In this document: piece by piece, positions 47,050 to 62,200 of the stretch
Position numbering within the stretch: the first letter of the stretch is position 1
How the letters are laid out: the number at the start of each line of letters is the position of its first letter
DNA from: Bathymodiolus brooksi
Taxonomy: Eukaryota > Mollusca > Bivalvia > Mytilida > Modiolidae
Reading direction: 5' to 3'
DNA: 64,000 nucleotides
Assembly (NCBI GenBank): GCA_963680875.1
Contig: OY804582.1
Location: 49,928,646-49,992,645, forward strand
Notes under the pieces: generated by a model
The model's database searches: none
Told to the model about the DNA's origin: nothing
What the model saw: only the letters and a program-made list of their open reading frames with translations
Made by a program: the position numbers and the translations under genes

Positions 47050-50000
47050 CACTTTACCGGTGACCTCACTAATGCAGACAGCTGTCAGTCTAAGTTTATC
47101 ACATCGTGTCAGTTTAACGGTGACCTCACTAATGCAGACAGCTGTCAGTCTAAGTTTATCAAATCATGTCAGTTTACCGGTCACCTTACTAATGCAGACA
47201 GCTGTCAGTCTTAAGATTATCACTTCGTATGAGTTTACCAGTCACCTCACTAATGCAGACAGCTGTCAGTCTAAGTTTATCACATCGTGTCAATTTACCA
47301 GTCACCTCACTAATACAGACAGCTGTAAGTCTAAGTTTATCACATCTTGTCACTTTACCGGTGACCTCACTAATGCAGACAGCTGTCAGTCTAAGTTTAT
47401 CACATCGTATCAGTTTACCAGTCACCTCACTAATACAGACAGCTGTCAGTCTAAGTTTATCACATCGTGTCTCTTTACCGGTGACCTCACTAATGCAGAC
47501 AGCTGTCAGTCTTAAGTTTATCACATCGTGTCACTTTACCGGTGACCTCACTAATGCAGACAGCTGTCAGTCTTAAGTTTATCACACCGTGTCACTTTAC
47601 CGGTCACCTCACTAATGCAGACGACTGTCAGTCTAAGTTTATCACATCGTGTCACTTTACGGGTGACCTCACTAATGCAGACAGCTGTCAGTCTTAAGTT
47701 TATCCCATCGTGTCACTTTACCGGTCACCTCACTAATACAGACAGCTGTCAGTCTAATTTTATCACATCGTGTCACTTTACCAGTCACCTCACTAATTCA
47801 GACAGCTGTCAGTCTAAGTTTATCACATCGTGTCACTTAACCGGTGACCTCACTAATGCAGACATCTGTCAGTCTAAGTTTATCACATCGTATCAGTTTA
47901 CCAGTCACCTCACTAATGCAGACAGCTGTCAGTCTAAGTTTATCACATTATGTCAGTTTACAAGTCACCTCACTAATGCAGACAGCTGTCAGTCTTAGGT
48001 TTATCACATCATGTCAGTTTACCGGTGACCTTACTAATGCAGCCAGCTGTCAGTCTTAAGTTTATCACATAGTGTCACTTTACCGGTGACCTCACTAATG
48101 CAGACAGCTGTCAGTCTAAGTTTATCACATTGTGTCACTTTACCGGTCACCTCACTAATGCAGACAGCTGTCAGTCTAAGTTTATAACATCGTGTCAGTT
48201 TACCGGTGACCTCACTAATGCAGACAGCTGTCAGTCTAAGTTTATCACATCGTGTCAATTTACTGGTGACCACACTAATGCAGACAGCTGTCAATCTAAG
48301 TTTATCACATCGTGTCAGTTTACCGGTCACCTTACTAATGCAGACAGCTGTCAGTCTTAAGTTTATCACATCGTATGAGTTTACCATTCGCCTCACTAAT
48401 GCAGACAGCTGTCAGTCTAAGTTTATCACATCGTGTCAATTTACCAGTCACCTCACTAATACAGACAGCTGTAAGTCTAAGTTTATCACATCTTGTCACT
48501 TTACCGGTGACCTCACTAATGCAGACAGCTGTCAGTCTAAGTTTATCACATCGTGTCAATTTACCAGTCACCTCACTAATACAGACAGCTGTAAGTCTAA
48601 GTTTATCACATCTTGTCACTTTACCGGTGACCTCACTAATGCAGACAGCTGTCAGTCTAAGTTTATCACATCGTATCAGTTTACCAGTCACCTCACTAAT
48701 GCAGACAGCTGTCAGTCTAAGTTTATCACATGGTGTCAGCTTACCGGTGACCTCACTAATGCAGATAGCTGTCAGTCTAAGTTTATCACATCGTGTCAAT
48801 TTACTGGTGACCACACTAATGCAGACAACTGTTAATCTAAGTTTATCACATCGTGTCAGTTTACCGGTCACCTTACTAATGCAGACAGCTGTCAGTCTTA
48901 AGTTTATCACATCGTATGAGTTTACCAGTCACCTCACTAATGCAGACAGCTGTCAGTCTAAGTTTATCACATCGTGTCAATTTACCAGACACCTCACTAA
49001 TACAGACAGCTGTCAGTCTAAGTTTATCACATCGTGTCAGTTTACCGGTCACCTTACTAATGCAGACAGCTGTCAGTCTTAAGTTTATCACATCGTATGA
49101 GTTTACCATTCGCCTCACTAATGCAGACAGCTGTCAGTCTAAGTTTATCACATCGTGTCAATTTACCAGTCACCTCACTAATACAGACAGCTGTAAGTCT
49201 AAGTTTATCACATCTTGTCACTTTACCGGTGACCTCACTAATGCAGACAGCTGTCAGTCTAAGTTTATCACATCGTGTCAATTTACCAGTCACCTCACTA
49301 ATACAGACAGCTGTAAGTCTAAGTTTATCACATCTTGTCACTTTACCGGTGACCTCACTAATGCAGACAGCTGTCAGTCTAAGTTTATCACATCGTATCA
49401 GTTTACCAGTCACCTCACTAATGCAGACAGCTGTCAGTCTAAGTTTATCACATGGTGTCAGTTTACCGGTGACCTCACTAATGCAGATAGCTGTCAGTCT
49501 AAGTTTATCACATCGTGTCAATTTACTGGTGACCACACTAATGCAGACAACTGTTAATCTAAGTTTATCACATCGTGTCAGTTTACCGGTCACCTTACTA
49601 ATGCAGACAGCTGTCAGTCTTAAGTTTATCACATCGTATGAGTTTACCAGTCACCTCACTAATGCAGACAGCTGTCAGTCTAAGTTTATCACATCGTGTC
49701 AATTTACCAGACACCTCACTAATACAGACAGCTGTCAGTCTAAGTTTATCACATTGTGTCAGTTTACCAGTCACCTCACTAATGCAGACAGCTGTCAGTC
49801 TTAAGTTTATCACATCATGTCAGTTTACCGGTGACCTTACTAATGCAGCCAGCTGTCAGTCTTAAGTTTATCACATCGTGTCACTTTACCGGTGACCTCA
49901 CTAATGCAGACAGCTGTCAGTCTAAGTTTATCACATTGTGTCACTTTACCGGTCACCTCACTAATGCAGACAGCTGTCAGTCTAAGTTTATCACATCGTG

Positions 50001-52997
50001 TCAGTTTACCGGTGACCTCACTAATGCAGACAGCTGTCAGTCTAAGTTTATCACATCGTGTCAATTTACTGGTGACCACACTAATGCAGACAGCTGTCAA
50101 TCTAAGTTTATCACATCGTGTCAGTTTACCGGTCACCTTACTAATGCAGACAGCTGTCAGTCTTAAGTTTATCACATCGTATGAGTTTACCAGTCGCCTC
50201 ACTAATGCAGACAGCTGTCAGTCTAAGTTTATCACATCGTGTCAATTTACCAGTCACCTCACTAATACAGACAGCTGTAAGTCTAAGTTTATCACATCTT
50301 GTCACTTTACCGGTGACCTCACTAATGCAGACAGCTGTCAGTCTAAGTTTATCACATCGTGTCAATTTACCAGTCACCTCACTAATACAGACAGCTGTAA
50401 GTCTAAGTTTATCACATCTTGTCACTTTACCGGTGACCTCACTAATGCAGACAGCTGTCAGTCTAAGTTTATCACATCGTATCAGTTTACCAGTCACCTC
50501 ACTAATACAGACAGCTGTCAGTCTAAGTTTATCACATCGTGTCACTTTACCGGTGACCTCACTAATGCAGACAGCTGTCAGTCTTAAGTTTATCACATCG
50601 TGTCACTTTACCGGTCACCTCACTAATGCAGACAGCTGTCAGTCTTAAGTTTATCACACCGTGTCACTTTACCGGTCACCTCACTAATGCAGACGACTGT
50701 CAGTCTAAGTTTATCACATCGTGTCACTTTACGGGTGACCTCACTAATGCAGACAGCTGTCAGTCTTAAGTTTATCCCATCGTGTCACTTTACCGGTCAC
50801 CTCACTAATACAGACAGCTGTCAGTCTAATTTTATCACATCGTGTCACTTTACCAGTCACCTCACTAATTCAGACAGCTGTCAATCTAAGTTTATCACAT
50901 CGTGTCACTTAACCGGTGACCTCACTAATGCAGACAGCTGTCAGTCTAAGTTTATCACATTATGTCAGTTTACCGGTCACCTTACTAATGCAGACAGCTG
51001 TCAGTCTATGTTTATCACATGGTGTCACTTTACCGGTGACCTTACTAATGCAGACAGCTGTCAGTCTATGTTTATCACATTGTTTCACTTTACCGGTGAC
51101 CTCACTAATGCAGACAGCTGTCAGTCTAAGTTTATCACATCGTGTCACTTTACCGGTGACCTCACTAATGCAGACAGTTGTCAGTCTAAGTTTATAACAT
51201 TGTGTCAGTTTACCAGTCTCCTCACTAATGCAGACAGCTGTCAGTCTAAGTTTATCACATCGTGTCAGTTTACCAGTCACCTCACTAATGTAATGCAGAC
51301 AGTTGTTAGTCTAAGTTTATCACATCATGTCAGTTTACTGGTCACCTCACTAATGCAGACAGCTGTCAGTCTAAGTTTATCACATTGTGTCAGTTTACCA
51401 GTCACCTCACTAATGCAGACAGCTGTCAGTCTAAGTTTATCACATTGTGTCAGTTTACCGGTCACCTTACTAATGCAGACAGCTGTCAGTCTAAGTTTAT
51501 CACAACATGTCAGTTTACTGGTCACCTCACTAATGCAGGCAGCTGTCAGTCTAAGTTTATCACATCGTGTCAGTTTACCAGTCACCTTACTAATTCAGAC
51601 AGCTGTCAGTCTAAGTTTATCACATCGTGTCAGTTTACCAGTCACCTAACTAATGCAGACAGCTGTCAGTCTAAGTTTATCACATTCGTGTCAGTTTACC
51701 GGTCACCTCACTAATTCAGACAGCTGTCAGTCTAAGTTTATCACATCGTGTCACTTTACCAGTCACCTCACTAATTCAGACAGCTGTCAGTCTAAGTTTA
51801 TCACATCGTGTCACTTAACCGGTGACCTCACTAATGCAGACAGCTGTCAGTCTAAGTTTATCACATTGTGTCACTTTACCAGTCACCTCACTAATGCAGA
51901 CAGCTGTCAGTCTAACTTTATCACATCGTGTCACTTTACCAGTCACCTCACTAATTCAGACATCTGTCAGTCTAAGTTTATCACATCGTGTCACTTAACC
52001 GGTGACCTCACTAATGCAGACAGCTGTCAGTCTAAGTTTATCACATTATGTCAGTTTACCGGTCACCTTACTAATGCAGATAGCTGTCAGTCTATGTTTA
52101 TCACATTGTTTCACTTTACCGGTGACCTCACTAATGCAGACAGCTGTCAGTCTAAGTTTATCACATCATGTCACTTTACCGGTGACCTCACTAATGCAGA
52201 CAGTTGTCAGTCTAAGTTTATAACATTGTGTCAGTTTACCAGTCTCCTCACTAATGCAGACAGCTGTCAGTCTAAGTTTATCACATCGTGTCAGTTTACT
52301 GGTCACCTCACTAATGCAGATAGCTGTCAGTCTAAGTTTATCACATTGTGTCAGTTTACCAGTCACCTCACTAATGTAATGCAGACAGTTGTTAGTCTTA
52401 AGTTTATCACATCATGTCAGTTTACTGGTCACCTCACTAATGCAGATAGCTGTCAGTCTAAGTTTATCACATTGTGTCAGTTTACCAGTCACCCCACTAA
52501 TGCAGACAGCTGTCAGTCTACGTTTATCACATCGTGTCAGTTTACCAGTCACCTCACTAATGCAGACAGCTGTCAGTCTAAGTTTATCACATTGTGTCAG
52601 TTTACCAGTCACCTCACTAATGCAGACAGCTGTCATTCTTAAGTTTATCACATTGTGTCAATTTACCGGTGACCTCACTAATGCAGACAGCTGTCAGTCT
52701 AAGTTTATCACATTGTGTCACTTTACCGGTCACCTCACTAATGCAGACAGCTGTCAGTCTAAGTTTATCACATCGTGTCAGTTTACCGGTGACCTCACTA
52801 ATGCAGACAGCTGTCAATCTAAGTTTATCAAATCGTGTCAGTTTACCGGTCACCTTACTAATGCAGACAGCTGTCAGTCTTAAGTTTATCACTTCGTATG
52901 AGTTTACCAGTCACCCCACTAATGCAGACAGCTGTCAGTCTAAGTTTATCACATTGTGTCAGTTTACCAGTCACCTCACTAATGCAGACAGCTGTCA

Positions 52998-55232
52998 GTC
53001 TTAAGTTTATCACATCGTGTCACTTTACCGGTCACCTCACTAATGCAGACAGCTGTCAGTCTTAAGTTTATCACACCGTGTCACTTTACCGGTCACCTCA
53101 CTAATGCAGACGACTGTCAGTCTAAGTTTATCACATCGTGTCACTTTACGGGTGACCTCACTAATGCAGACAGCTGTCAGTCTTAAGTTTATCCCATCGT
53201 GTCACTTTACCGGTCACCTCACTAATACAGACAGCTGTCAGTCTAATTTTATCACATCGTGTCACTTTACCAGTCACCTCACTAATTCAGACAGCTGTCA
53301 ATCTAAGTTTATCACATCGTGTCACTTAACCGGTGACCTCACTAATGCAGACAGCTGTCAGTCTAAGTTTATCACATTATGTCAGTTTACCGGTCACCTT
53401 ACTAATGCAGACAGCTGTCAGTCTATGTTTATCACATGGTGTCACTTTACCGGTGACCTTACTAATGCAGACAGCTGTCAGTCTATGTTTATCACATTGT
53501 TTCACTTTACCGGTGACCTCACTAATGCAGACAGCTGTCAGTCTAAGTTTATCACATCGTGTCACTTTACCGGTGACCTCACTAATGCAGACAGTTGTCA
53601 GTCTAAGTTTATAACATTGTGTCAGTTTACCAGTCTCCTCACTAATGCAGACAGCTGTCAGTCTAAGTTTATCACATCGTGTCAGTTTACCAGTCACCTC
53701 ACTAATGTAATGCAGACAGTTGTTAGTCTAAGTTTATCACATCATGTCAGTTTACTGGTCACCTCACTAATGCAGACAGCTGTCAGTCTAAGTTTATCAC
53801 ATTGTGTCAGTTTACCAGTCACCTCACTAATGCAGACAGCTGTCAGTCTAAGTTTATCACATTGTGTCAGTTTACCGGTCACCTTACTAATGCAGACAGC
53901 TGTCAGTCTAAGTTTATCACAACATGTCAGTTTACTGGTCACCTCACTAATGCAGGCAGCTGTCAGTCTAAGTTTATCACATCGTGTCAGTTTACCAGTC
54001 ACCTTACTAATTCAGACAGCTGTCAGTCTAAGTTTATCACATCGTGTCAGTTTACCAGTCACCTAACTAATGCAGACAGCTGTCAGTCTAAGTTTATCAC
54101 ATTCGTGTCAGTTTACCGGTCACCTCACTAATTCAGACAGCTGTCAGTCTAAGTTTATCACATCGTGTCACTTTACCAGTCACCTCACTAATTCAGACAG
54201 CTGTCAGTCTAAGTTTATCACATCGTGTCACTTAACCGGTGACCTCACTAATGCAGACAGCTGTCAGTCTAAGTTTATCACATTGTGTCACTTTACCAGT
54301 CACCTCACTAATGCAGACAGCTGTCAGTCTAACTTTATCACATCGTGTCACTTTACCAGTCACCTCACTAATTCAGACATCTGTCAGTCTAAGTTTATCA
54401 CATCGTGTCACTTAACCGGTGACCTCACTAATGCAGACAGCTGTCAGTCTAAGTTTATCACATTATGTCAGTTTACCGGTCACCTTACTAATGCAGATAG
54501 CTGTCAGTCTATGTTTATCACATTGTTTCACTTTACCGGTGACCTCACTAATGCAGACAGCTGTCAGTCTAAGTTTATCACATCATGTCACTTTACCGGT
54601 GACCTCACTAATGCAGACAGTTGTCAGTCTAAGTTTATAACATTGTGTCAGTTTACCAGTCTCCTCACTAATGCAGACAGCTGTCAGTCTAAGTTTATCA
54701 CATCGTGTCAGTTTACTGGTCACCTCACTAATGCAGATAGCTGTCAGTCTAAGTTTATCACATTGTGTCAGTTTACCAGTCACCTCACTAATGTAATGCA
54801 GACAGTTGTTAGTCTTAAGTTTATCACATCATGTCAGTTTACTGGTCACCTCACTAATGCAGATAGCTGTCAGTCTAAGTTTATCACATTGTGTCAGTTT
54901 ACCAGTCACCCCACTAATGCAGACAGCTGTCAGTCTACGTTTATCACATCGTGTCAGTTTACCAGTCACCTCACTAATGCAGACAGCTGTCAGTCTAAGT
55001 TTATCACATTGTGTCAGTTTACCAGTCACCTCACTAATGCAGACAGCTGTCATTCTTAAGTTTATCACATTGTGTCAATTTACCGGTGACCTCACTAATG
55101 CAGACAGCTGTCAGTCTAAGTTTATCACATTGTGTCACTTTACCGGTCACCTCACTAATGCAGACAGCTGTCAGTCTAAGTTTATCACATCGTGTCAGTT
55201 TACCGGTGACCTCACTAATGCAGACAGCTGTC
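52998..55232. repeat. Higher-order block, copy of about 50581-52815 (shift 2417)
   Basis: The cagacgactgtc, ctatgttta, taatgtaatg, acattcgtg, cagacatctg and caccccac marker units recur at a constant offset of 2417. The later copy gains one extra unit (tactggtgaccacac) at about 55240, where the alignment ends. Confidence 0.82.
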
Positions 55233-58200
55233 AGTCTAAGTTTATCACATCGTGTCAATTTACTGGTGACCACACTAATGCAGACAGCTGTCAATCTAAG
55301 TTTATCAAATCGTGTCAGTTTACCGGTCACCTTACTAATGCAGACAGCTGTCAGTCTTAAGTTTATCACTTCGTATGAGTTTACCAGTCACCCCACTAAT
55401 GCAGACAGCTGTCAGTCTAAGTTTATCACATTGTGTCAGTTTACCAGTCACCTCACTAATGCAGACAGCTGTCAGTCTTAAGTTTATCACATCGTGTCAG
55501 TTTACCGGTGACCTTACTAATGCAGCCAGCTGTCATTCTTAAGTTTATCACATCGTGTCACTTTACCGGTGACCTCACTAATGCAGACAGCTGTCAGTCT
55601 AAGTTTATCACATTGTGTCACTTTACCGGTCACCTCACTAATGCAGACAGCTGTCAGTCTAAGTTTATCACATCATGTCAGTTTACCGGTGACCTCACTA
55701 ATGCAGACAGCTGTCAGTCTAAGTTTATCACATCGTGTCAATTTACTGGTGACCACACTAATGCAGACAGCGGTCAATCTAAGTTTATCACATCGTGTCA
55801 GTTTACCGGTCACCTTACTAATGCAGACAGCTGTCAGTCTTAAGTTTATCACATCGTATGAGTTTACCAGTCACCTCACTAATGCAGACAGCTGTCAGTC
55901 TAAGTTTATCACATCGTGTCAATTTACCAGACACCTCACTAATACAGACAGCTGTCAGTCTAAGTTTATCACATCTTGTTACTTTACCGGTGACCTCACT
56001 AATGCAGACAGCTGTCAGTCTAAGTTTATCACATCGTATCAGTTTACCAGTCACCTCACTAATGCAGACAACTGTCAGTCTAAGTTTATCACATTGTGTC
56101 AGTTTACCAGTCACCTCACTAATGCAGACAGCTGTCAGTCTTAAGTTTATCACATCATGTCAGTTTACCGGTGACCTTACTAATGCAGCCAGCTGTCAGT
56201 CTTAAGTTTATCACATCGTGTCACTTTACCGGTGACCTCACTAATGCAGACAGCTGTCAGTCTAAGTTTATCACATTGTGTCACTTTACCGGTCACCTCA
56301 CTAATGCAGACAGCTGCCAGTCTAAGTTTATCACATCGTGTCAGTTTAACGGTGACCTCACTAATGCAGACAGCTGTCAGTCTAAGTTTATCAAATCATG
56401 TCAGTTTACCGGTCACCTCACTAATGCAGACAGCTGTCAGTCTTAAGATTATCACTTCGTATGAGTTTACCAGTCACCTCACTAATGCAGACAGCTGTCA
56501 GTCTAAGTTTATCACATTGTGTCAGTTTACCAGTCATCTCACTAATGCAGACAGCTGTCAGTCTTAAGTTTATCACATCGTGTCAGTTTACTGGTGACCT
56601 TACTAATGCAGCCAGCTGTCATTCTTAAGTTTATCACATCGTGTCACTTTACCGGTGACCTCACTAATGCAGACAGCTGTCAGTCTAAGTTTATCACATT
56701 GTGTCACTTTACCGGTCACCTCACTAATGCAGACAGCTGTCAGTCTAAGTTTATCACATCGTGTCAGTTTACCGGTGACCTCACTAATGCAGACAGCTGT
56801 CAGTCTAAGTTTATCACATCGTGTCAATTTACTGGTGACCACACTAATGCAGACAGCTGTCAATCTAAGTTTATCACATCGTGTCAGTTTACCGGTCACC
56901 TTACTAATGCAGACAGCTGTCAGTCTTAAGTTTATCACATCGTATGAGTTTACCAGTCGCCTCACTAATGCAGACAGCTGTCAGTCTAAGTTTATCACAT
57001 CGTGTCAATTTACCAGTCACCTCACTAATACAGACAGCTGTAAGTCTAAGTTTATCACATCTTGTCACTTTACCGGTGACCTCACTAATGCAGACAGCTG
57101 TCAGTCTAAGTTTATCACATCGTGTCAATTTACCAGTCACCTCACTAATACAGACAGCTGTAAGTCTAAGTTTATCACATCTTGTCACTTTACCGGTGAC
57201 CTCACTAATGCAGACAGCTGTCAGTCTAAGTTTATCACATCGTATCAGTTTACCAGTCACCTCACTAATACAGACAGCTGTCAGTCTAAGTTTATCACAT
57301 CGTGTCACTTTACCGGTGACCTCACTAATGCAGACAGCTGTCAGTCTTAAGTTTATCACATCGTGTCACTTTACGGGTGACCTCACTAATGCAGACAGCT
57401 GTCAGTCTTAAGTTTATCCCATCGTGTCACTTTACCGGTCACCTCACTAATACAGACAGCTGTCAGTCTAATTTTATCACATCGTGTCACTTTACCAGTC
57501 ACCTCACTAATTCAGACAGCTGTCAATCTAAGTTTATCACATCGTGTCACTTAACCGGTGACCTCACTAATGCAGACAGCTGTCAGTCTAAGTTTATCAC
57601 ATTATGTCAGTTTACCGGTCACCTTACTAATGCAGACAGCTGTCAGTCTATGTTTATCACATGGTGTCACTTTACCGGTGACCTTACTAATGCAGACAGC
57701 TGTCAGTCTATGTTTATCACATTGTTTCACTTTACCGGTGACCTCACTAATGCAGACAGCTGTCAGTCTAAGTTTATCACATCGTGTCACTTTACCGGTG
57801 ACCTCACTAATGCAGACAGTTGTCAGTCTAAGTTTATAACATTGTGTCAGTTTACCAGTCTCCTCACTAATGCAGACAGCTGTCAGTCTAAGTTTATCAC
57901 ATCGTGTCAGTTTACCAGTCACCTCACTAATGTAATGCAGACAGTTGTTAGTCTAAGTTTATCACATCATGTCAGTTTACTGGTCACCTCACTAATGCAG
58001 ACAGCTGTCAGTCTAAGTTTATCACATTGTGTCAGTTTACCAGTCACCTCACTAATGCAGACAGCTGTCAGTCTAAGTTTATCACATTGTGTCAGTTTAC
58101 CGGTCACCTTACTAATGCAGACAGCTGTCAGTCTAAGTTTATCACAACATGTCAGCTTACTGGTCACCTCACTAATGCAGGCAGCTGTCAGTCTAAGTTT

Positions 58201-59225
58201 ATCACATCGTGTCAGTTTACCAGTCACCTTACTAATTCAGACAGCTGTCAGTCTAAGTTTATCACATCGTGTCAGTTTACCAGTCACCTAACTAATGCAG
58301 ACAGCTGTCAGTCTAAGTTTATCACATTCGTGTCAGTTTACCGGTCACCTCACTAATTCAGACAGCTGTCAGTCTAAGTTTATCACATCGTGTCACTTTA
58401 CCAGTCACCTCACTAATTCAGACAGCTGTCAGTCTAAGTTTATCACATCGTGTCACTTAACCGGTGACCTCACTAATGCAGACAGCTGTCAGTCTAAGTT
58501 TATCACATTATGTCAGTTTACCGGTCACCTTACTAATGCAGACAGCTGTCAGTCTATGTTTATCACATTGTTTCACTTTACCGGTGACCTCACTAATGCA
58601 GACAGCTGTCAGTCTAAGTTTATCACATCATGTCACTTTACCGGTGACCTCACTAATGCAGACAGTTGTCAGTCTAAGTTTATAACATTGTGTCAGTTTA
58701 CCAGTCTCCTCACTAATGCAGACAGCTGTCAGTCTAAGTTTATCACATCGTGTCAGTTTACTGGTCACCTCACTAATGCAGATAGCTGTCAGTCTAAGTT
58801 TATCACATTGTGTCAGTTTACCAGTCACCTCACTAATGTAATGCAGACAGTTGTTAGTCTTAAGTTTATCACATCATGTCAGTTTACTGGTCACCTCACT
58901 AATGCAGATAGCTGTCAGTCTAAGTTTATCACATTGTGTCAGTTTACCAGTCACCTCACTAATGCAGACAGCTGTCAGTCTACGTTTATCACATCGTGTC
59001 AGTTTACCAGTCACCTCACTAATGCAGACAGCTGTCAGTCTAAGTTTATCACATTGTGTCAGTTTACCAGTCACCTCACTAATGCAGACAGCTGTCATTC
59101 TTAAGTTTATCACATTGTGTCAATTTACCGGTGACCTCACTAATGCAGACAGCTGTCAGTCTAAGTTTATCACATTGTGTCACTTTACCGGTCACCTCAC
59201 TAATGCAGACAGCTGTCAGTCTAAG

Positions 59226-62200
59226 TTTATCACATCGTGTCACTTTACCAGTCACCTCACTAATTCAGACAGCTGTCAATCTAAGTTTATCACATCGTGT
59301 CACTTAACCGGTGACCTCACTAATGCAGACAGCTGTCAGTCTAAGTTTATCACATTATGTCAGTTTACCGGTCACCTTACTAATGCAGACAGCTGTCAGT
59401 CTATGTTTATCACATGGTGTCACTTTACCGGTGACCTTACTAATGCAGACAGCTGTCAGTCTATGTTTATCACATTGTTTCACTTTACCGGTGACCTCAC
59501 TAATGCAGACAGCTGTCAGTCTAAGTTTATCACATCGTGTCACTTTACCGGTGACCTCACTAATGCAGACAGTTGTCAGTCTAAGTTTATAACATTGTGT
59601 CAGTTTACCAGTCTCCTCACTAATGCAGACAGCTGTCAGTCTAAGTTTATCACATCGTGTCAGTTTACCAGTCACCTCACTAATGTAATGCAGACAGTTG
59701 TTAGTCTAAGTTTATCACATCATGTCAGTTTACTGGTCACCTCACTAATGCAGACAGCTGTCAGTCTAAGTTTATCACATTGTGTCAGTTTACCAGTCAC
59801 CTCACTAATGCAGACAGCTGTCAGTCTAAGTTTATCACATTGTGTCAGTTTACCGGTCACCTTACTAATGCAGACAGCTGTCAGTCTAAGTTTATCACAA
59901 CATGTCAGTTTACTGGTCACCTCACTAATGCAGGCAGCTGTCAGTCTAAGTTTATCACATCGTGTCAGTTTACCAGTCACCTTACTAATTCAGACAGCTG
60001 TCAGTCTAAGTTTATCACATCGTGTCAGTTTACCAGTCACCTAACTAATGCAGACAGCTGTCAGTCTAAGTTTATCACATTCGTGTCAGTTTACCGGTCA
60101 CCTCACTAATTCAGACAGCTGTCAGTCTAAGTTTATCACATCGTGTCACTTTACCAGTCACCTCACTAATTCAGACAGCTGTCAGTCTAAGTTTATCACA
60201 TCGTGTCACTTAACCGGTGACCTCACTAATGCAGACAGCTGTCAGTCTAAGTTTATCACATTGTGTCACTTTACCAGTCACCTCACTAATGCAGACAGCT
60301 GTCAGTCTAACTTTATCACATCGTGTCACTTTACCAGTCACCTCACTAATTCAGACATCTGTCAGTCTAAGTTTATCACATCGTGTCACTTAACCGGTGA
60401 CCTCACTAATGCAGACAGCTGTCAGTCTAAGTTTATCACATTATGTCAGTTTACCGGTCACCTTACTAATGCAGATAGCTGTCAGTCTATGTTTATCACA
60501 TTGTTTCACTTTACCGGTGACCTCACTAATGCAGACAGCTGTCAGTCTAAGTTTATCACATCATGTCACTTTACCGGTGACCTCACTAATGCAGACAGTT
60601 GTCAGTCTAAGTTTATAACATTGTGTCAGTTTACCAGTCTCCTCACTAATGCAGACAGCTGTCAGTCTAAGTTTATCACATCGTGTCAGTTTACTGGTCA
60701 CCTCACTAATGCAGATAGCTGTCAGTCTAAGTTTATCACATTGTGTCAGTTTACCAGTCACCTCACTAATGTAATGCAGACAGTTGTTAGTCTTAAGTTT
60801 ATCACATCATGTCAGTTTACTGGTCACCTCACTAATGCAGATAGCTGTCAGTCTAAGTTTATCACATTGTGTCAGTTTACCAGTCACCCCACTAATGCAG
60901 ACAGCTGTCAGTCTACGTTTATCACATCGTGTCAGTTTACCAGTCACCTCACTAATGCAGACAGCTGTCAGTCTAAGTTTATCACATTGTGTCAGTTTAC
61001 CAGTCACCTCACTAATGCAGACAGCTGTCATTCTTAAGTTTATCACATTGTGTCAATTTACCGGTGACCTCACTAATGCAGACAGCTGTCAGTCTAAGTT
61101 TATCACATTGTGTCACTTTACCGGTCACCTCACTAATGCAGACAGCTGTCAGTCTAAGTTTATCACATCGTGTCAGTTTACCGGTGACCTCACTAATGCA
61201 GACAGCTGTCAGTCTAAGTTTATCACATCGTGTCAATTTACTGGTGACCACACTAATGCAGACAGCTGTCAATCTAAGTTTATCAAATCGTGTCAGTTTA
61301 CCGGTCACCTTACTAATGCAGACAGCTGTCAGTCTTAAGTTTATCACTTCGTATGAGTTTACCAGTCACCCCACTAATGCAGACAGCTGTCAGTCTAAGT
61401 TTATCACATTGTGTCAGTTTACCAGTCACCTCACTAATGCAGACAGCTGTCAGTCTTAAGTTTATCACATCGTGTCAGTTTACCGGTGACCTTACTAATG
61501 CAGCCAGCTGTCATTCTTAAGTTTATCACATCGTGTCACTTTACCGGTGACCTCACTAATGCAGACAGCTGTCAGTCTAAGTTTATCACATTGTGTCACT
61601 TTACCGGTCACCTCACTAATGCAGACAGCTGTCAGTCTAAGTTTATCACATCATGTCAGTTTACCGGTGACCTCACTAATGCAGACAGCTGTCAGTCTAA
61701 GTTTATCACATCGTGTCAATTTACTGGTGACCACACTAATGCAGACAGCGGTCAATCTAAGTTTATCACATCGTGTCAGTTTACCGGTCACCTTACTAAT
61801 GCAGACAGCTGTCAGTCTTAAGTTTATCACATCGTATGAGTTTACCAGTCACCTCACTAATGCAGACAGCTGTCAGTCTAAGTTTATCACATCGTGTCAA
61901 TTTACCAGACACCTCACTAATACAGACAGCTGTCAGTCTAAGTTTATCACATCTTGTTACTTTACCGGTGACCTCACTAATGCAGACAGCTGTCAGTCTA
62001 AGTTTATCACATCGTATCAGTTTACCAGTCACCTCACTAATGCAGACAACTGTCAGTCTAAGTTTATCACATTGTGTCAGTTTACCAGTCACCTCACTAA
62101 TGCAGACAGCTGTCAGTCTTAAGTTTATCACATCATGTCAGTTTACCGGTGACCTTACTAATGCAGCCAGCTGTCAGTCTTAAGTTTATCACATCGTGTC